Source: Zwartia sp. (GTDB lineage Bacteria > Pseudomonadota > Gammaproteobacteria > Burkholderiales > Burkholderiaceae_B). From it: 12,913 nt of DNA. The stretch spans positions 1 through 12,913 of the forward strand of contig JAURZO010000203.1 of assembly GCA_030653405.1 (NCBI GenBank), in the 5' to 3' direction. The notes beneath the pieces are model-generated. The model saw only the letters and a program-made list of their open reading frames with translations. It was not told the origin of the DNA and did not search any database. The position numbers and the translations under genes are program-made. Below are positions 7,027-12,913 of this stretch, in pieces (the stretch's first letter is position 1; every line of letters begins with the position of its first letter).

Positions 7027-7728
7027 TTATGCGGCAAGGTCAAACACAAGAACTTCCGCATCCTCGCCCTCGCTCAGGGTCAGTATGGTTTCATTTGCCA
7101 GCTTGGCAGCATCGCCGGTCTCGAGCTTTTGGCCATTGACGCGCAGCGAACCTTTCACCACATGCACGTAAGCCTTACGCGCTGGACTCAAAGGCAATGT
7201 GAACAATTCAGTTGCTGCAAAGAGACCTGCATAGATCGATGCATCAGCATGGATCGTGACTGAGCCTTCAGCACCATCCGGGGAGGCAACCAGACGCAGA
7301 GCACCCCGCTTCTCGGCCTCTGCAAAGGTCTTTTGTTCATAGCCAGGTGAAATACCTCGCTGATTAGGCTCAATCCAGATTTGAAAAAAATGTGTTTCAG
7401 CATTTTTCTCATGATTGAATTCGCTATGCACCACGCCACGGCCTGCACTCATTCGCTGGACATCGCCCGGAGGGATGGCCGTGCCATTACCAATGTTGTC
7501 CTGGTGCGCTAGCGAACCTGAAACGACATAACTGACAATTTCCATGTCGCGATGACCGTGACTACCAAAACCTGTGCCGGGTGCAATTCGATCCTCGTTG
7601 ATCACACGTAGATTGCCCCACCCCATGTGGTTGGGGTCGTGGTAACCCGCAAAGGAAAACGAGTGATAGCTTTTGAGCCAGCCGTGGTCTGCATAGCCAC
7701 GATCCAAAGATTTTCGAATTCTAAGCAT
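7027..7728 (-). CDS. Pirin family bicupin (YhhW-like, putative quercetin 2,3-dioxygenase)
   Basis: A 233-residue cytoplasmic bicupin of the pirin family. The N-terminal cupin has all four metal ligands in the expected places: H57 and H59 (GSHGHRDME), H101 and E103 (VVHSE). This is the set seen in YhhW and human pirin, so iron or another divalent metal should bind. Other family marks are SYHSFSFAGYHDP, NLRVINEDRIAPG and FFQIWIEP. E. coli YhhW oxidises quercetin in vitro, but the natural substrate of bacterial pirins is mostly unknown. The ATG is preceded by AGAAGG (7740-7745) 11 nt upstream. The gene leads a two-gene unit with azoR and is divergent from the LysR gene, which suggests a role in handling quinone-like or flavonoid-like aromatics, or in sensing redox state. 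Confidence 0.93.
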   Translation of the reverse strand: MLRIRKSLDRGYADHGWLKSYHSFSFAGYHDPNHMGWGNLRVINEDRIAPGTGFGSHGHRDMEIVSYVVSGSLAHQDNIGNGTAIPPGDVQRMSAGRGVVHSEFNHEKNAETHFFQIWIEPNQRGISPGYEQKTFAEAEKRGALRLVASPDGAEGSVTIHADASIYAGLFAATELFTLPLSPARKAYVHVVKGSLRVNGQKLETGDAAKLANETILTLSEGEDAEVLVFDLAA

Positions 7729-7806
7729 AGTTTTATTTGCCTTCTTTATCTTTTAAAAAGCATCATTTCGATGACGCTGCGATATAAGTGACACTTTAGG
7801 TTCTAC

Positions 7807-7842
7807 TGATGCCTTTGCGATCCAGGCATTTTGATGGCATCA
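7807..7842. promoter_or_regulatory. Nested GATGCC/GGCATC dyads (candidate LysR operator)
   Basis: TGATGCC (7807-7813) is the reverse complement of GGCATCA (7836-7842). Nested in it, ATGCCT (7809-7814) is the reverse complement of AGGCAT (7824-7829) with a 9-nt spacer. The core GGCAT thus appears three times in 36 bp. The short dyad spans 21 bp, a size fitting one LysR dimer contact. It is closer to the LysR start than to the pirin start. Confidence 0.45.
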
Positions 7843-7859
7843 TTCAAATTAATTGAATG
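7841..7859. promoter_or_regulatory. T-N11-A palindrome next to the LysR start codon
   Basis: CATTCAA (7841-7847), ATTAA, TTGAATG (7853-7859): perfect 7-bp arms around 5 nt. T7844 and A7856 satisfy the T-N11-A rule for LysR-type binding sites. It ends 8 bp before the ATG and so overlaps the ribosome-binding region, where a bound protein would block expression. Autorepression is the natural reading, but no binding is shown. Confidence 0.5.
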
Positions 7860-7867
7860 GTTGAGCC

Positions 7868-8830
7868 ATGAAAACTGAAACAAAGCATTCAGCACGCCAG
7901 GTGCTAACACCTGATGCAATAGAGTTGCTGCTGCGTATTGCCGAAACAGGGAGCTTTGCAGCGGCCGCGCGTGCGAGTGACATGGTGCCAAGCGCCCTGA
8001 CCTATCGGGTTCGTCAAATTGAGGATGCGCTAGATGTTTTGCTATTCGACCGAAGTTCTCGGCAAGCTCGCTTGACGCAAGCAGGGGCGGAGTTGATCCG
8101 CGAGGGACAGAGAATACTGACTGAAATCGACGCAGTTGCCAATCGTGTGAGACGTGTAGCAACGGGCTGGGAGCCATATTTCACGCTTGCCATTGATAGC
8201 ATCATCAAACAAGCTACGGTAATGGAGTTATGCGAGACATTTTTTTCACTGAATCCACCCACGCGTCTGCGCATTCGTACCGAAACACTTTCTGGCACAC
8301 TTGAGGCGTTGACTTCTGGTCAAGCGGATCTGGCATTGGGTGTTGTCGCTGAAGCCGGTGCAACGACAGGCCTACAGATGAAACCTCTTGGCGTGCAACG
8401 GTTTATTTTTGCTGTTGCACCCCACCATCCCTTAGCAAAGGCCACTGAGCCACTGAGTGACGAGGTGATCCGTCAACATCGCGTTGTGGCAGCGGCAGAC
8501 TCGGTTCAACGAGGGCACGGCATGACTGTCGGTCTGATCACGGGTCAAGACGTTTTCACCGTGTCGACCATGCAAAGCAAGCTTGATGCACAGCTACGTG
8601 GTCTGGGCTGCGGCTTTTTGCCAGCAGGATTGGCTGAACCCTATATTGAAACAGGACGCCTTGTTGTTAAGCGTGTGGAGCGAAGCGAGCGCCAAATTCA
8701 TGCCAGCTACGCCTGGCGCAAAACACCTGTTGCCTCACAAGGGCGAGCATTACAGTGGTGGCTGGAGCAACTCGAACATCCTCATACGCGTCAGGCACTG
8801 ATGTCTGGGACATCGCTCAAAAATACATGA
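7868..8830 (+). CDS. LysR-type transcriptional regulator, YhaJ-like
   Basis: A 320-residue LysR family regulator. Residues about 12-75 form the winged helix-turn-helix, with GSFAAAARASDMVPSALTYR (28-47) and LDVLLFDRSSRQARLTQAG. A linker and the effector-binding domain follow (about 103-300). The HTH, the GWE after the linker helix (100-102) and the late VSTMQSKLDAQLRGLG segment resemble E. coli YhaJ as I remember it. In E. coli, yhaJ lies beside the pirin-like gene yhaK, and YhaJ is known for activating yqjF in response to nitroaromatic breakdown products. Here it is divergent from pirin-azoR, so it probably controls them and itself. The N-terminus is about ten residues longer than usual. The ribosome-binding site is weak. 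Its end converges on the sugar dehydrogenase gene with 25 bp between stops. Confidence 0.92.
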   Translation: MKTETKHSARQVLTPDAIELLLRIAETGSFAAAARASDMVPSALTYRVRQIEDALDVLLFDRSSRQARLTQAGAELIREGQRILTEIDAVANRVRRVATGWEPYFTLAIDSIIKQATVMELCETFFSLNPPTRLRIRTETLSGTLEALTSGQADLALGVVAEAGATTGLQMKPLGVQRFIFAVAPHHPLAKATEPLSDEVIRQHRVVAAADSVQRGHGMTVGLITGQDVFTVSTMQSKLDAQLRGLGCGFLPAGLAEPYIETGRLVVKRVERSERQIHASYAWRKTPVASQGRALQWWLEQLEHPHTRQALMSGTSLKNT

Positions 8831-8855
8831 GTACTGAAGGTTTGCCGCGAACAAT

Positions 8856-10031
8856 TCAAGGGGTTGCAGGCTCAAGTCTTAACAATGCACCGTCAGATGC
8901 ATCCGTCAACAGATAAACCAATCCATCCGGTCCGAGGCGCACATCTCGAATCCGACCGACTTGGCCTTTGAGCAGGCGCTCTTCATGTATAACTTTTTCA
9001 CCCTGAAGCTCTAGTCTAACGAGTGTTTGGTCTCGCAAGGCACCAATCAGCAGGTTATCTTTCCATTGAGTAAAAATTTTATCAGGCACAAAGGCCATAC
9101 CTGAAGGAGCGATCGATGGCACCAAGATGTGCAAGGGTTGCTCCATGCCACTTTTTACCTGACCCTCGCCGATTTTCGTTCCCAAGCCGTAATTCACCCC
9201 ATAAGTAATGATCGGCCAGCCATAATTGCGACCTGAACGTATGACGTTTATTTCGTCACCACCTTGAGGTCCGTGCTCATGCGTCCATAGCTCACCAGTT
9301 TTGGGGTGAATGGCAGCGCCTTGAATATTGCGGTTACCCAATGTCAGTTTTTCTGGTTTAACACCACCCTGCCCTACAAATGGATTGTCTGTCGGTATCC
9401 GGCCATCATCGTGCAGTCGAATGACCGAGCCAGCATGATCATTGGGGTCTTGCGCACGCGCTTTGTCTCCGCGATCGCCTAGCGTGAGATACACCATGCC
9501 GGCTTTGTCGAACACGATTCGACCACCAAAATGCTGTCCACCGCGCGTTTTAGGTTCCATACTGAAAAGTACTTGGACGTTAGTCATACGATGCCCTTGA
9601 AGCTTCCCGCGCGCTAACGCGGTCCCCCAGCCACCTGTACCCGGTGCGTTATACGCCCAGTAGATCCAGCCATTGTTGGGATAGTTCGGATGCAAAACAA
9701 CGTCAAATAGGCCGCCCTGACCTCTTGCGATGATCTCGGGTAAACCTTCAATGGGTTTGGGATCTAGGTTGAAATATTTGCCGAGGATTCGCATGCGACC
9801 GGCCCGCTCTGTCACGAGCATCCGACCATCAGGTAAAAAAGCGATAGACCAAGGATTTTCTAAACCACGGGTCAACGTCGCGACGCGGAATGTCTGTTTT
9901 TCTGATTGAATAACGGGAGATTGTGCTTGTTCTTGCGGGCGAGTTTGCGCGTTTGCTTCGGGTAACAACAGAAACGAAAGAACCACCACGACACAATACA
10001 AAAGCTTGGAAAAAATAATCATTTTCATCAT
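8856..10031 (-). CDS. PQQ-dependent soluble aldose sugar dehydrogenase (YliI/Asd family)
   Basis: A 391-residue secreted six-bladed beta-propeller that should oxidise aldoses at C1 to lactones in the periplasm, using PQQ and calcium. Residues 1-28 are a Sec signal peptide ending in EANA, with probable cleavage before Q29. Family marks in order: GLENPWSIAFLPDG (56-69), GQGGLFDVVLHPNYP (104-118), GGQHFGGRIVFD (H167, the place of the catalytic base in soluble glucose dehydrogenase), LTLGDRG, HAGSVIRLHDDGRIP, LGNRNIQG (R234, matching the PQQ-contacting arginine), and HGPQGGDEINVI followed by NYGWP. All key positions look intact. Length is close to E. coli YliI. No PQQ synthesis gene is visible, so the cofactor comes from elsewhere in the genome or from outside. 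Three Met codons cluster at the start; I took the first, preceded by GGCGGA. Confidence 0.93.
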   Translation of the reverse strand: MMKMIIFSKLLYCVVVVLSFLLLPEANAQTRPQEQAQSPVIQSEKQTFRVATLTRGLENPWSIAFLPDGRMLVTERAGRMRILGKYFNLDPKPIEGLPEIIARGQGGLFDVVLHPNYPNNGWIYWAYNAPGTGGWGTALARGKLQGHRMTNVQVLFSMEPKTRGGQHFGGRIVFDKAGMVYLTLGDRGDKARAQDPNDHAGSVIRLHDDGRIPTDNPFVGQGGVKPEKLTLGNRNIQGAAIHPKTGELWTHEHGPQGGDEINVIRSGRNYGWPIITYGVNYGLGTKIGEGQVKSGMEQPLHILVPSIAPSGMAFVPDKIFTQWKDNLLIGALRDQTLVRLELQGEKVIHEERLLKGQVGRIRDVRLGPDGLVYLLTDASDGALLRLEPATP

Positions 10032-10127
10032 CTATCCGCCGACACTGAAGAAAAAATCGAATAAGCTTTTAATGCCCACTTTCACTTTAGCTCAACCCAT
10101 TCATCTATTTAAGAATCACCCTATTTT
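10032..10127. promoter_or_regulatory. Divergent spacer, sugar dehydrogenase and TPR-glycosyltransferase genes
   Basis: A 96-bp AT-rich spacer between two divergent genes, which must contain both promoters. I could not pick a convincing -35/-10 pair in either direction and see no clear dyad. The TPR gene has no recognisable ribosome-binding site: CACCCTATTTT lies directly before its ATG. Confidence 0.45.
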
Positions 10128-11315
10128 ATGAGCACACATTTACTTCCTGCAGGGTGGGATCAGCTGGCCCATGACTGCTGGACGGAGGGTCAAAGTCAAA
10201 ATGCGATTGAATTGACTTTGCAGGCGATCAATCGCAGCGGTTTGCTCAAACCCTTGCCGCTCATCAAGCAATTGTCGTATTACGTGTTCTTAAGTGGTGA
10301 TCCCAGGGCAGCAGCCGCCTTTTTAAAAGAAGGTAGAAAGCACTATCCAGATGACGTTGAACTTTTAAAAAATCTTTCGGTGTGTTTGTCTAGAAGCCAA
10401 CAAAATGAAGAGGCTATCGAAGTCGCTCAACGTATATTAAAAATGACACCCAATGATCCACTGATCCATGACACGCTTGCCTCAAGTTTCTCGAAAGCTG
10501 GAAACTATGTGAAGGCATCTGAACATGGGTCGGCATCTCTACAAATTAAACATGATCAAAGTTTAAAAAAACCTGTTTTATGGATACCACCGGCATGTCG
10601 TCCAAGTCAGTGGCTTTCTGATCGAAACGTCAACAATGTCATTGCATTCTCGTTATGGGGTCAACAACTGACCTATCTGAGAGGTGCGCTCGATAATATG
10701 CTTGCTGCCCACATTTATGAGGGTTGGACGCTGAGATTTTATGTTGACGATAGCGTCCCAAAAGACCTCGTTCAGGCGCTGCAATCATGTGGGGCGGAGA
10801 TCATGGCTGAGGAAGCAAATCAATCCAAACGCAGTAAACTCGCCTGGCGTTTTAAAGTTGCGAATGATCCGTCAGTTGGACGATTTTTAATTCGCGATGT
10901 CGATTCCGTCATATCCCTGCGTGAAAAAGAGGCTGTCGAAGCATGGATCGCCTCGGATAAATGGTTTCACGTTATGCGCGATTGGTGGACACATACGGAC
11001 CTGATGCTTGCCGGGATGTGGGGCGGTGTGGCCGGCGTACTGCCTGACCTGACTGATATGTTGAAAAAATACAAATCTCCAGCTTTGGAGACAGACAATA
11101 TTGATCAATGGTTTTTAAGAGATGAGGTCTGGGGACTGATTCATGCACATGCGCTGATGCATGACCGCTGTTTTAAGCATCCGGATAACAAGCCTTGGCC
11201 AGGAAAAACACCCGAAGGCAACATTCATGTCGGGCAGGATGTATATGCTGCGCACCGTGTTGAGCAAGAGAAGAGACTGGGGGCGTGGTTGGAAAAAATT
11301 GAGAGTCTTCGTTGA
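10128..11315 (+). CDS. TPR protein with a putative GT-A-like glycosyltransferase domain
   Basis: A 395-residue protein without signal peptide or membrane segment, so probably cytoplasmic. Residues about 8-145 are helical repeats of TPR type, the clearest being DDVELLKNLSVCLSRSQQNEEAIEVAQRIL (split over 76-104) and the following NDPLIHDTLASSFSKAGNY. After a linker, residues about 168-375 form a second domain. It contains IAFSLWG (172-178), GWTLRFYVDD (199-208), FLIRDVDS (253-260), FHVMRDWWTHTDLMLAGMWGG (280-300, shown broken: HVMRD at 281-285, MLAGMWGG at 293-300), DNIDQWFLRDEVW (323-335) and a final NIHVGQDV. D257-V-D259 looks like the metal- and sugar-nucleotide-binding DxD of GT-A glycosyltransferases. 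I recall this RDxDS...HxMRD...GxWG pattern from poorly characterised proteins. Donor and acceptor are unknown; glycosyltransferase is an inference. Confidence 0.72.
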   Translation: MSTHLLPAGWDQLAHDCWTEGQSQNAIELTLQAINRSGLLKPLPLIKQLSYYVFLSGDPRAAAAFLKEGRKHYPDDVELLKNLSVCLSRSQQNEEAIEVAQRILKMTPNDPLIHDTLASSFSKAGNYVKASEHGSASLQIKHDQSLKKPVLWIPPACRPSQWLSDRNVNNVIAFSLWGQQLTYLRGALDNMLAAHIYEGWTLRFYVDDSVPKDLVQALQSCGAEIMAEEANQSKRSKLAWRFKVANDPSVGRFLIRDVDSVISLREKEAVEAWIASDKWFHVMRDWWTHTDLMLAGMWGGVAGVLPDLTDMLKKYKSPALETDNIDQWFLRDEVWGLIHAHALMHDRCFKHPDNKPWPGKTPEGNIHVGQDVYAAHRVEQEKRLGAWLEKIESLR

Positions 11316-11325
11316 TAGTAGACGC

Positions 11326-11371
11326 GTTTTGCTGCGGCGCAAACAACAGGCGCTCTTATGAAGAGTGTTGT
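11326..11371 (+). repeat. Two adjoining imperfect hairpins after the TPR-GT gene
   Basis: First, TTTGC (11328-11332) pairs with GCAAA (11339-11343) around TGCGGC, extendable by G11326-C11344 with one bulged T. Second, ACAACA (11343-11348) pairs with TGTTGT (11366-11371) and CTCTT (11353-11357) with AAGAG (11361-11365), with a GGCG bulge on the 5' side and a 3-nt ATG loop. They share one or two bases, so they partly compete. No T-run follows. A factor-dependent terminator or mRNA end stabiliser is possible. Confidence 0.35.
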
Positions 11372-11447
11372 GATTCTGATGCGCACACAAAATAACTAGT
11401 AATCGAGAAACGCTAATGCTAGATTGAAGAAAATTCTCACTCAGATA

Positions 11448-11464
11448 AGCGAATTCATTTCGCT
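11448..11464. promoter_or_regulatory. Inverted repeat AGCGAA-N5-TTCGCT before the SMP-30 operon
   Basis: AGCGAA (11448-11453) and TTCGCT (11459-11464) are perfect reverse complements around TTCAT. The 17-bp dyad ends 19 bp before AAGGAG of the SMP-30 gene. Its size suits a dimeric repressor such as an IclR, GntR or LysR protein; as RNA it would be a small 5'-leader hairpin. No regulator gene lies adjacent in the window. Confidence 0.4.
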
Positions 11465-11498
11465 ACGGATGAGATCAACATAAAAGGAGACTTCCAGC

Positions 11499-12419
11499 AT
11501 GTTTGCTGCCCCCCCAGCGATTACTGCTCGCGTATTTGCCAAAGTTCCCGCCAAATTTTGTCAGCCTGGTCGGCGTTCGATGTTTGCAGATGTGCAATTT
11601 CATGGCGCCGAGCTTCCCACCTTTTTAGAAGGCCCATCGTTTGATCGCGACGGCAATCTTTGGGTGACTGACGTTCCGTTCGGAAGGCTATTTAAAGTCA
11701 CGCCAAGCGGGGAAATGAGCTTGGAGCTTGAATATGATGGCGAACCTAATGGAATGAAGTTTCATGCGGATGGACGCGCTTTTATCACCGATCATAAAAA
11801 CGGGATCATGGTGTTCGACCCGAAAACGGGCAAAATCGAACCCCATTTTGATCGTCCATTACTGCAACGATTCAAAGGTGTGAATGACCTTTTCTTTGCT
11901 TCAAATGGTGATATTTACTTTACCGACCAGGGGCAAACAGGCTTACACGATCCAACAGGAAGACTTTACCGCTTGAGATCAAATGGTCAGCTGGACCGAA
12001 TCCTAGACAATATTCCGAGTCCCAACGGCTTGGTTCTCAGTGCTGACGAAAAGATTGTTTATCTCTGCGTGACGCGGAACAACGCAATCTGGCGCGTATT
12101 GCTGATGAAAGATGGCACTGCGAGCAAGGTCGGTATTGCGATCCAAATGTCCGGCGGACTTGGGCCTGACGGAATGGCTATCGACGTTGAGGGCAATCTT
12201 GCAGTGTGCCATGTCGGATTTGGTGCAGTTTGGCTGTTTAGTGCAATTGGCGAACCCATGCTACGCATCAATGCTCCCGAAGGACTCCTTGTGACAAACT
12301 GTGCTTACGGTGGGAAAGACAATAAACAGTTGTTCATCACTGAGTCTAAGACTGGCACTATTCTTGTGGCAGACATGCCTGTGGCAGGTCGTCCGCTTTT
12401 TTCACATTCATCAATTTGA
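11499..12419 (+). CDS. SMP-30/gluconolactonase/LRE family lactonase
   Basis: A 306-residue six-bladed propeller of the SGL family, which hydrolyses sugar or related lactones with a single divalent metal. The four expected metal-contact positions are all recognisable: E44 (FLEGPSFD), N129 (KGVNDLFF), N176 (SPNGLVLS) and D224 (GPDGMAID). Other marks are DGNLWVTDVPFGRLF (51-65) and GDIYFTDQG (137-145). There is no signal peptide, so it should act in the cytoplasm, unlike the periplasmic PQQ dehydrogenase nearby. AAGGAGA (11484-11490) lies 8 nt before the ATG. The stop is 28 bp before the alpha/beta hydrolase gene, which suggests an operon. The substrate could be an aldonolactone or another lactone from aromatic or cyclic-ketone breakdown; sequence does not say which. 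Confidence 0.9.
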   Translation: MFAAPPAITARVFAKVPAKFCQPGRRSMFADVQFHGAELPTFLEGPSFDRDGNLWVTDVPFGRLFKVTPSGEMSLELEYDGEPNGMKFHADGRAFITDHKNGIMVFDPKTGKIEPHFDRPLLQRFKGVNDLFFASNGDIYFTDQGQTGLHDPTGRLYRLRSNGQLDRILDNIPSPNGLVLSADEKIVYLCVTRNNAIWRVLLMKDGTASKVGIAIQMSGGLGPDGMAIDVEGNLAVCHVGFGAVWLFSAIGEPMLRINAPEGLLVTNCAYGGKDNKQLFITESKTGTILVADMPVAGRPLFSHSSI

Positions 12420-12447
12420 AACGACATCTCAAAAAGGGAGATCACGC

Positions 12448-12913
12448 ATGGATAATGTCGTATCAAAAGTAGACGGCTTACATGTCGAAATGGTGAACCT
12501 CACACAAGGGTCTACAAATCAGCCGCAAACCATTATTTTTCACCATGGTGTCGGCTCTAATAGCGCCTTGTGGAATCGCTGGATATCCACTCTGTCAAAC
12601 CATTATCGCCTAGTCACTTTTGATATGCGTGGCTTTGGACTCTCTGCAAAGGCTGTCCGATCTGACGGCTGGACGATGGATAAACTTGCGACTGATGTGT
12701 TGCAAATAGCGGACGCCGCTGGGGCTGAGCAATTCCATTTTGTCGGAGAATCCATTGGAGGAACAATCGGACTCGCTCTTGGACTCAATCACCCTCACCG
12801 ACTGAAAACGCTAACGGTCAGTAATGCTGCCTATCGAGGCGGTGCAATCAAAAATGTAGATCAATGGGATAAAGTTTTACGCGAACAAGGTACTCAAACA
12901 TGGTCGCAAGAAA
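12448..12913 (+). CDS. Alpha/beta hydrolase (3' truncated)
   Basis: The first 155 residues of an alpha/beta-fold hydrolase, open to the right edge. It has the oxyanion-hole segment TIIFHHGVGSN (29-39, HHG at 32-34), then LVTFDMRGFGLS (55-66), and the nucleophile elbow GESIGG with S102. The acid and histidine of the triad lie beyond the window. The pattern fits 3-oxoadipate enol-lactonase-like esterases and lactonases, but these cannot be told apart from other members by the N-terminal half. The ATG is chosen because GGGAG (12436-12440) stands 7 nt before it and 28 bp separate it from the SMP-30 lactonase stop; the two are very likely cotranscribed. A pathway with two ester- or lactone-opening steps is possible. 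Confidence 0.9.
   Translation, partial: MDNVVSKVDGLHVEMVNLTQGSTNQPQTIIFHHGVGSNSALWNRWISTLSNHYRLVTFDMRGFGLSAKAVRSDGWTMDKLATDVLQIADAAGAEQFHFVGESIGGTIGLALGLNHPHRLKTLTVSNAAYRGGAIKNVDQWDKVLREQGTQTWSQE

Larger units (their letters stand above)
7729..7867. promoter_or_regulatory. Shared divergent promoter region, pirin-azoR and lysR
   Basis: This 139-bp region separates the minus-strand pirin start from the plus-strand LysR start and must hold both promoters. Besides the two dyads listed separately, the 8-bp word GCATCATT occurs twice in direct orientation (7760-7767 and 7837-7844), 77 bp apart, once near each gene. A TATAAG at 7783-7788 could be a plus-strand -10 box but lacks a matching -35. A LysR-type regulator usually binds just such a region to control itself and its divergent target. 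Confidence 0.6.
11316..11498. other. Intergenic gap, TPR-GT gene to SMP-30 gene
   Basis: A 183-bp spacer with no ORF I can support. It holds a bulged hairpin right after the TPR-GT gene (11326-11371) and a perfect short inverted repeat (11448-11464) in front of the SMP-30 ribosome-binding site, both listed separately. A promoter for the SMP-30 operon is expected here, but I cannot place it with confidence. Confidence 0.45.

Noticed and set aside
7803..8177. Open frame of 124 codons on the minus strand opposite the LysR gene
   Set aside because: It is antisense to the well-supported helix-turn-helix coding region, has no recognisable domain and no ribosome-binding site.
11115..11390. Open frame of 91 codons on the minus strand over the end of the TPR-GT gene
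   Set aside because: The plus-strand frame here carries the conserved DQWFLRDEVW and HVGQ motifs, so the minus frame is a shadow.
1..12913. CRISPR array, tRNA/rRNA, insertion sequence or phage attachment site
   Set aside because: No regularly spaced repeats, no tRNA-like cloverleaf, no transposase or integrase and no long terminal repeats were seen on reading both strands.

Overview
The window looks like chromosomal DNA of a Gram-negative proteobacterium, most likely a betaproteobacterium of the order Burkholderiales. The main clue is a Bug/TctC-type solute-binding protein standing alone, a family hugely expanded in that group. A periplasmic PQQ-dependent aldose dehydrogenase, an SMP-30-type lactonase and a MASE3 sensor protein also fit. 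Base composition is moderate by eye (roughly 45-50% GC, not calculated), which points to a lower-GC member of the order. I see no RNA gene, transposase, phage gene or CRISPR array. It reads as ordinary, densely packed chromosome.

Layout from left to right. (1) 3-557: the C-terminal part of an MFS drug exporter, cut by the window edge. (2) 669-3698: a large membrane sensor with MASE3, PAS, GAF, PAS and PAS domains ending in an HD-GYP cyclic-di-GMP phosphodiesterase. (3) 3872-4186: a small BON-domain lipoprotein with a dyad and a direct repeat upstream. (4) 4349-5323: the Bug-type periplasmic binding protein. It converges, with only 7 bp between the stop codons, on (5) a minus-strand YeaD-like hexose-6-phosphate mutarotase (5331-6239). 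(6) 6346-7728, minus strand: a pirin (YhhW-like bicupin) followed by an AzoR-type FMN NADH:quinone/azo oxidoreductase. Divergent from them is (7) a YhaJ-like LysR regulator (7868-8830), with several dyads in the 138-bp shared promoter region. (8) 8856-10031, minus strand: a secreted PQQ aldose dehydrogenase (YliI/Asd type). (9) 10128-11315: a TPR protein with a putative GT-A-like glycosyltransferase domain. (10) 11499-12419 and 12448 to the edge: an apparent operon of an SMP-30/gluconolactonase-type lactonase and an alpha/beta hydrolase cut by the right edge.

Three themes stand out. The first is a LysR-pirin-AzoR module, which by comparison with E. coli YhaJ biology is probably a quinone/electrophile or nitroaromatic-breakdown response unit. 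The second is a loose set of aldose and lactone enzymes (mutarotase, PQQ aldose dehydrogenase, SMP-30 lactonase, alpha/beta hydrolase) spread over several transcription units. The third is a TPR-glycosyltransferase protein of unknown substrate, the least characterised gene here. None of these proves a new system; the LysR module and the TPR-GT protein are the best candidates for follow-up.
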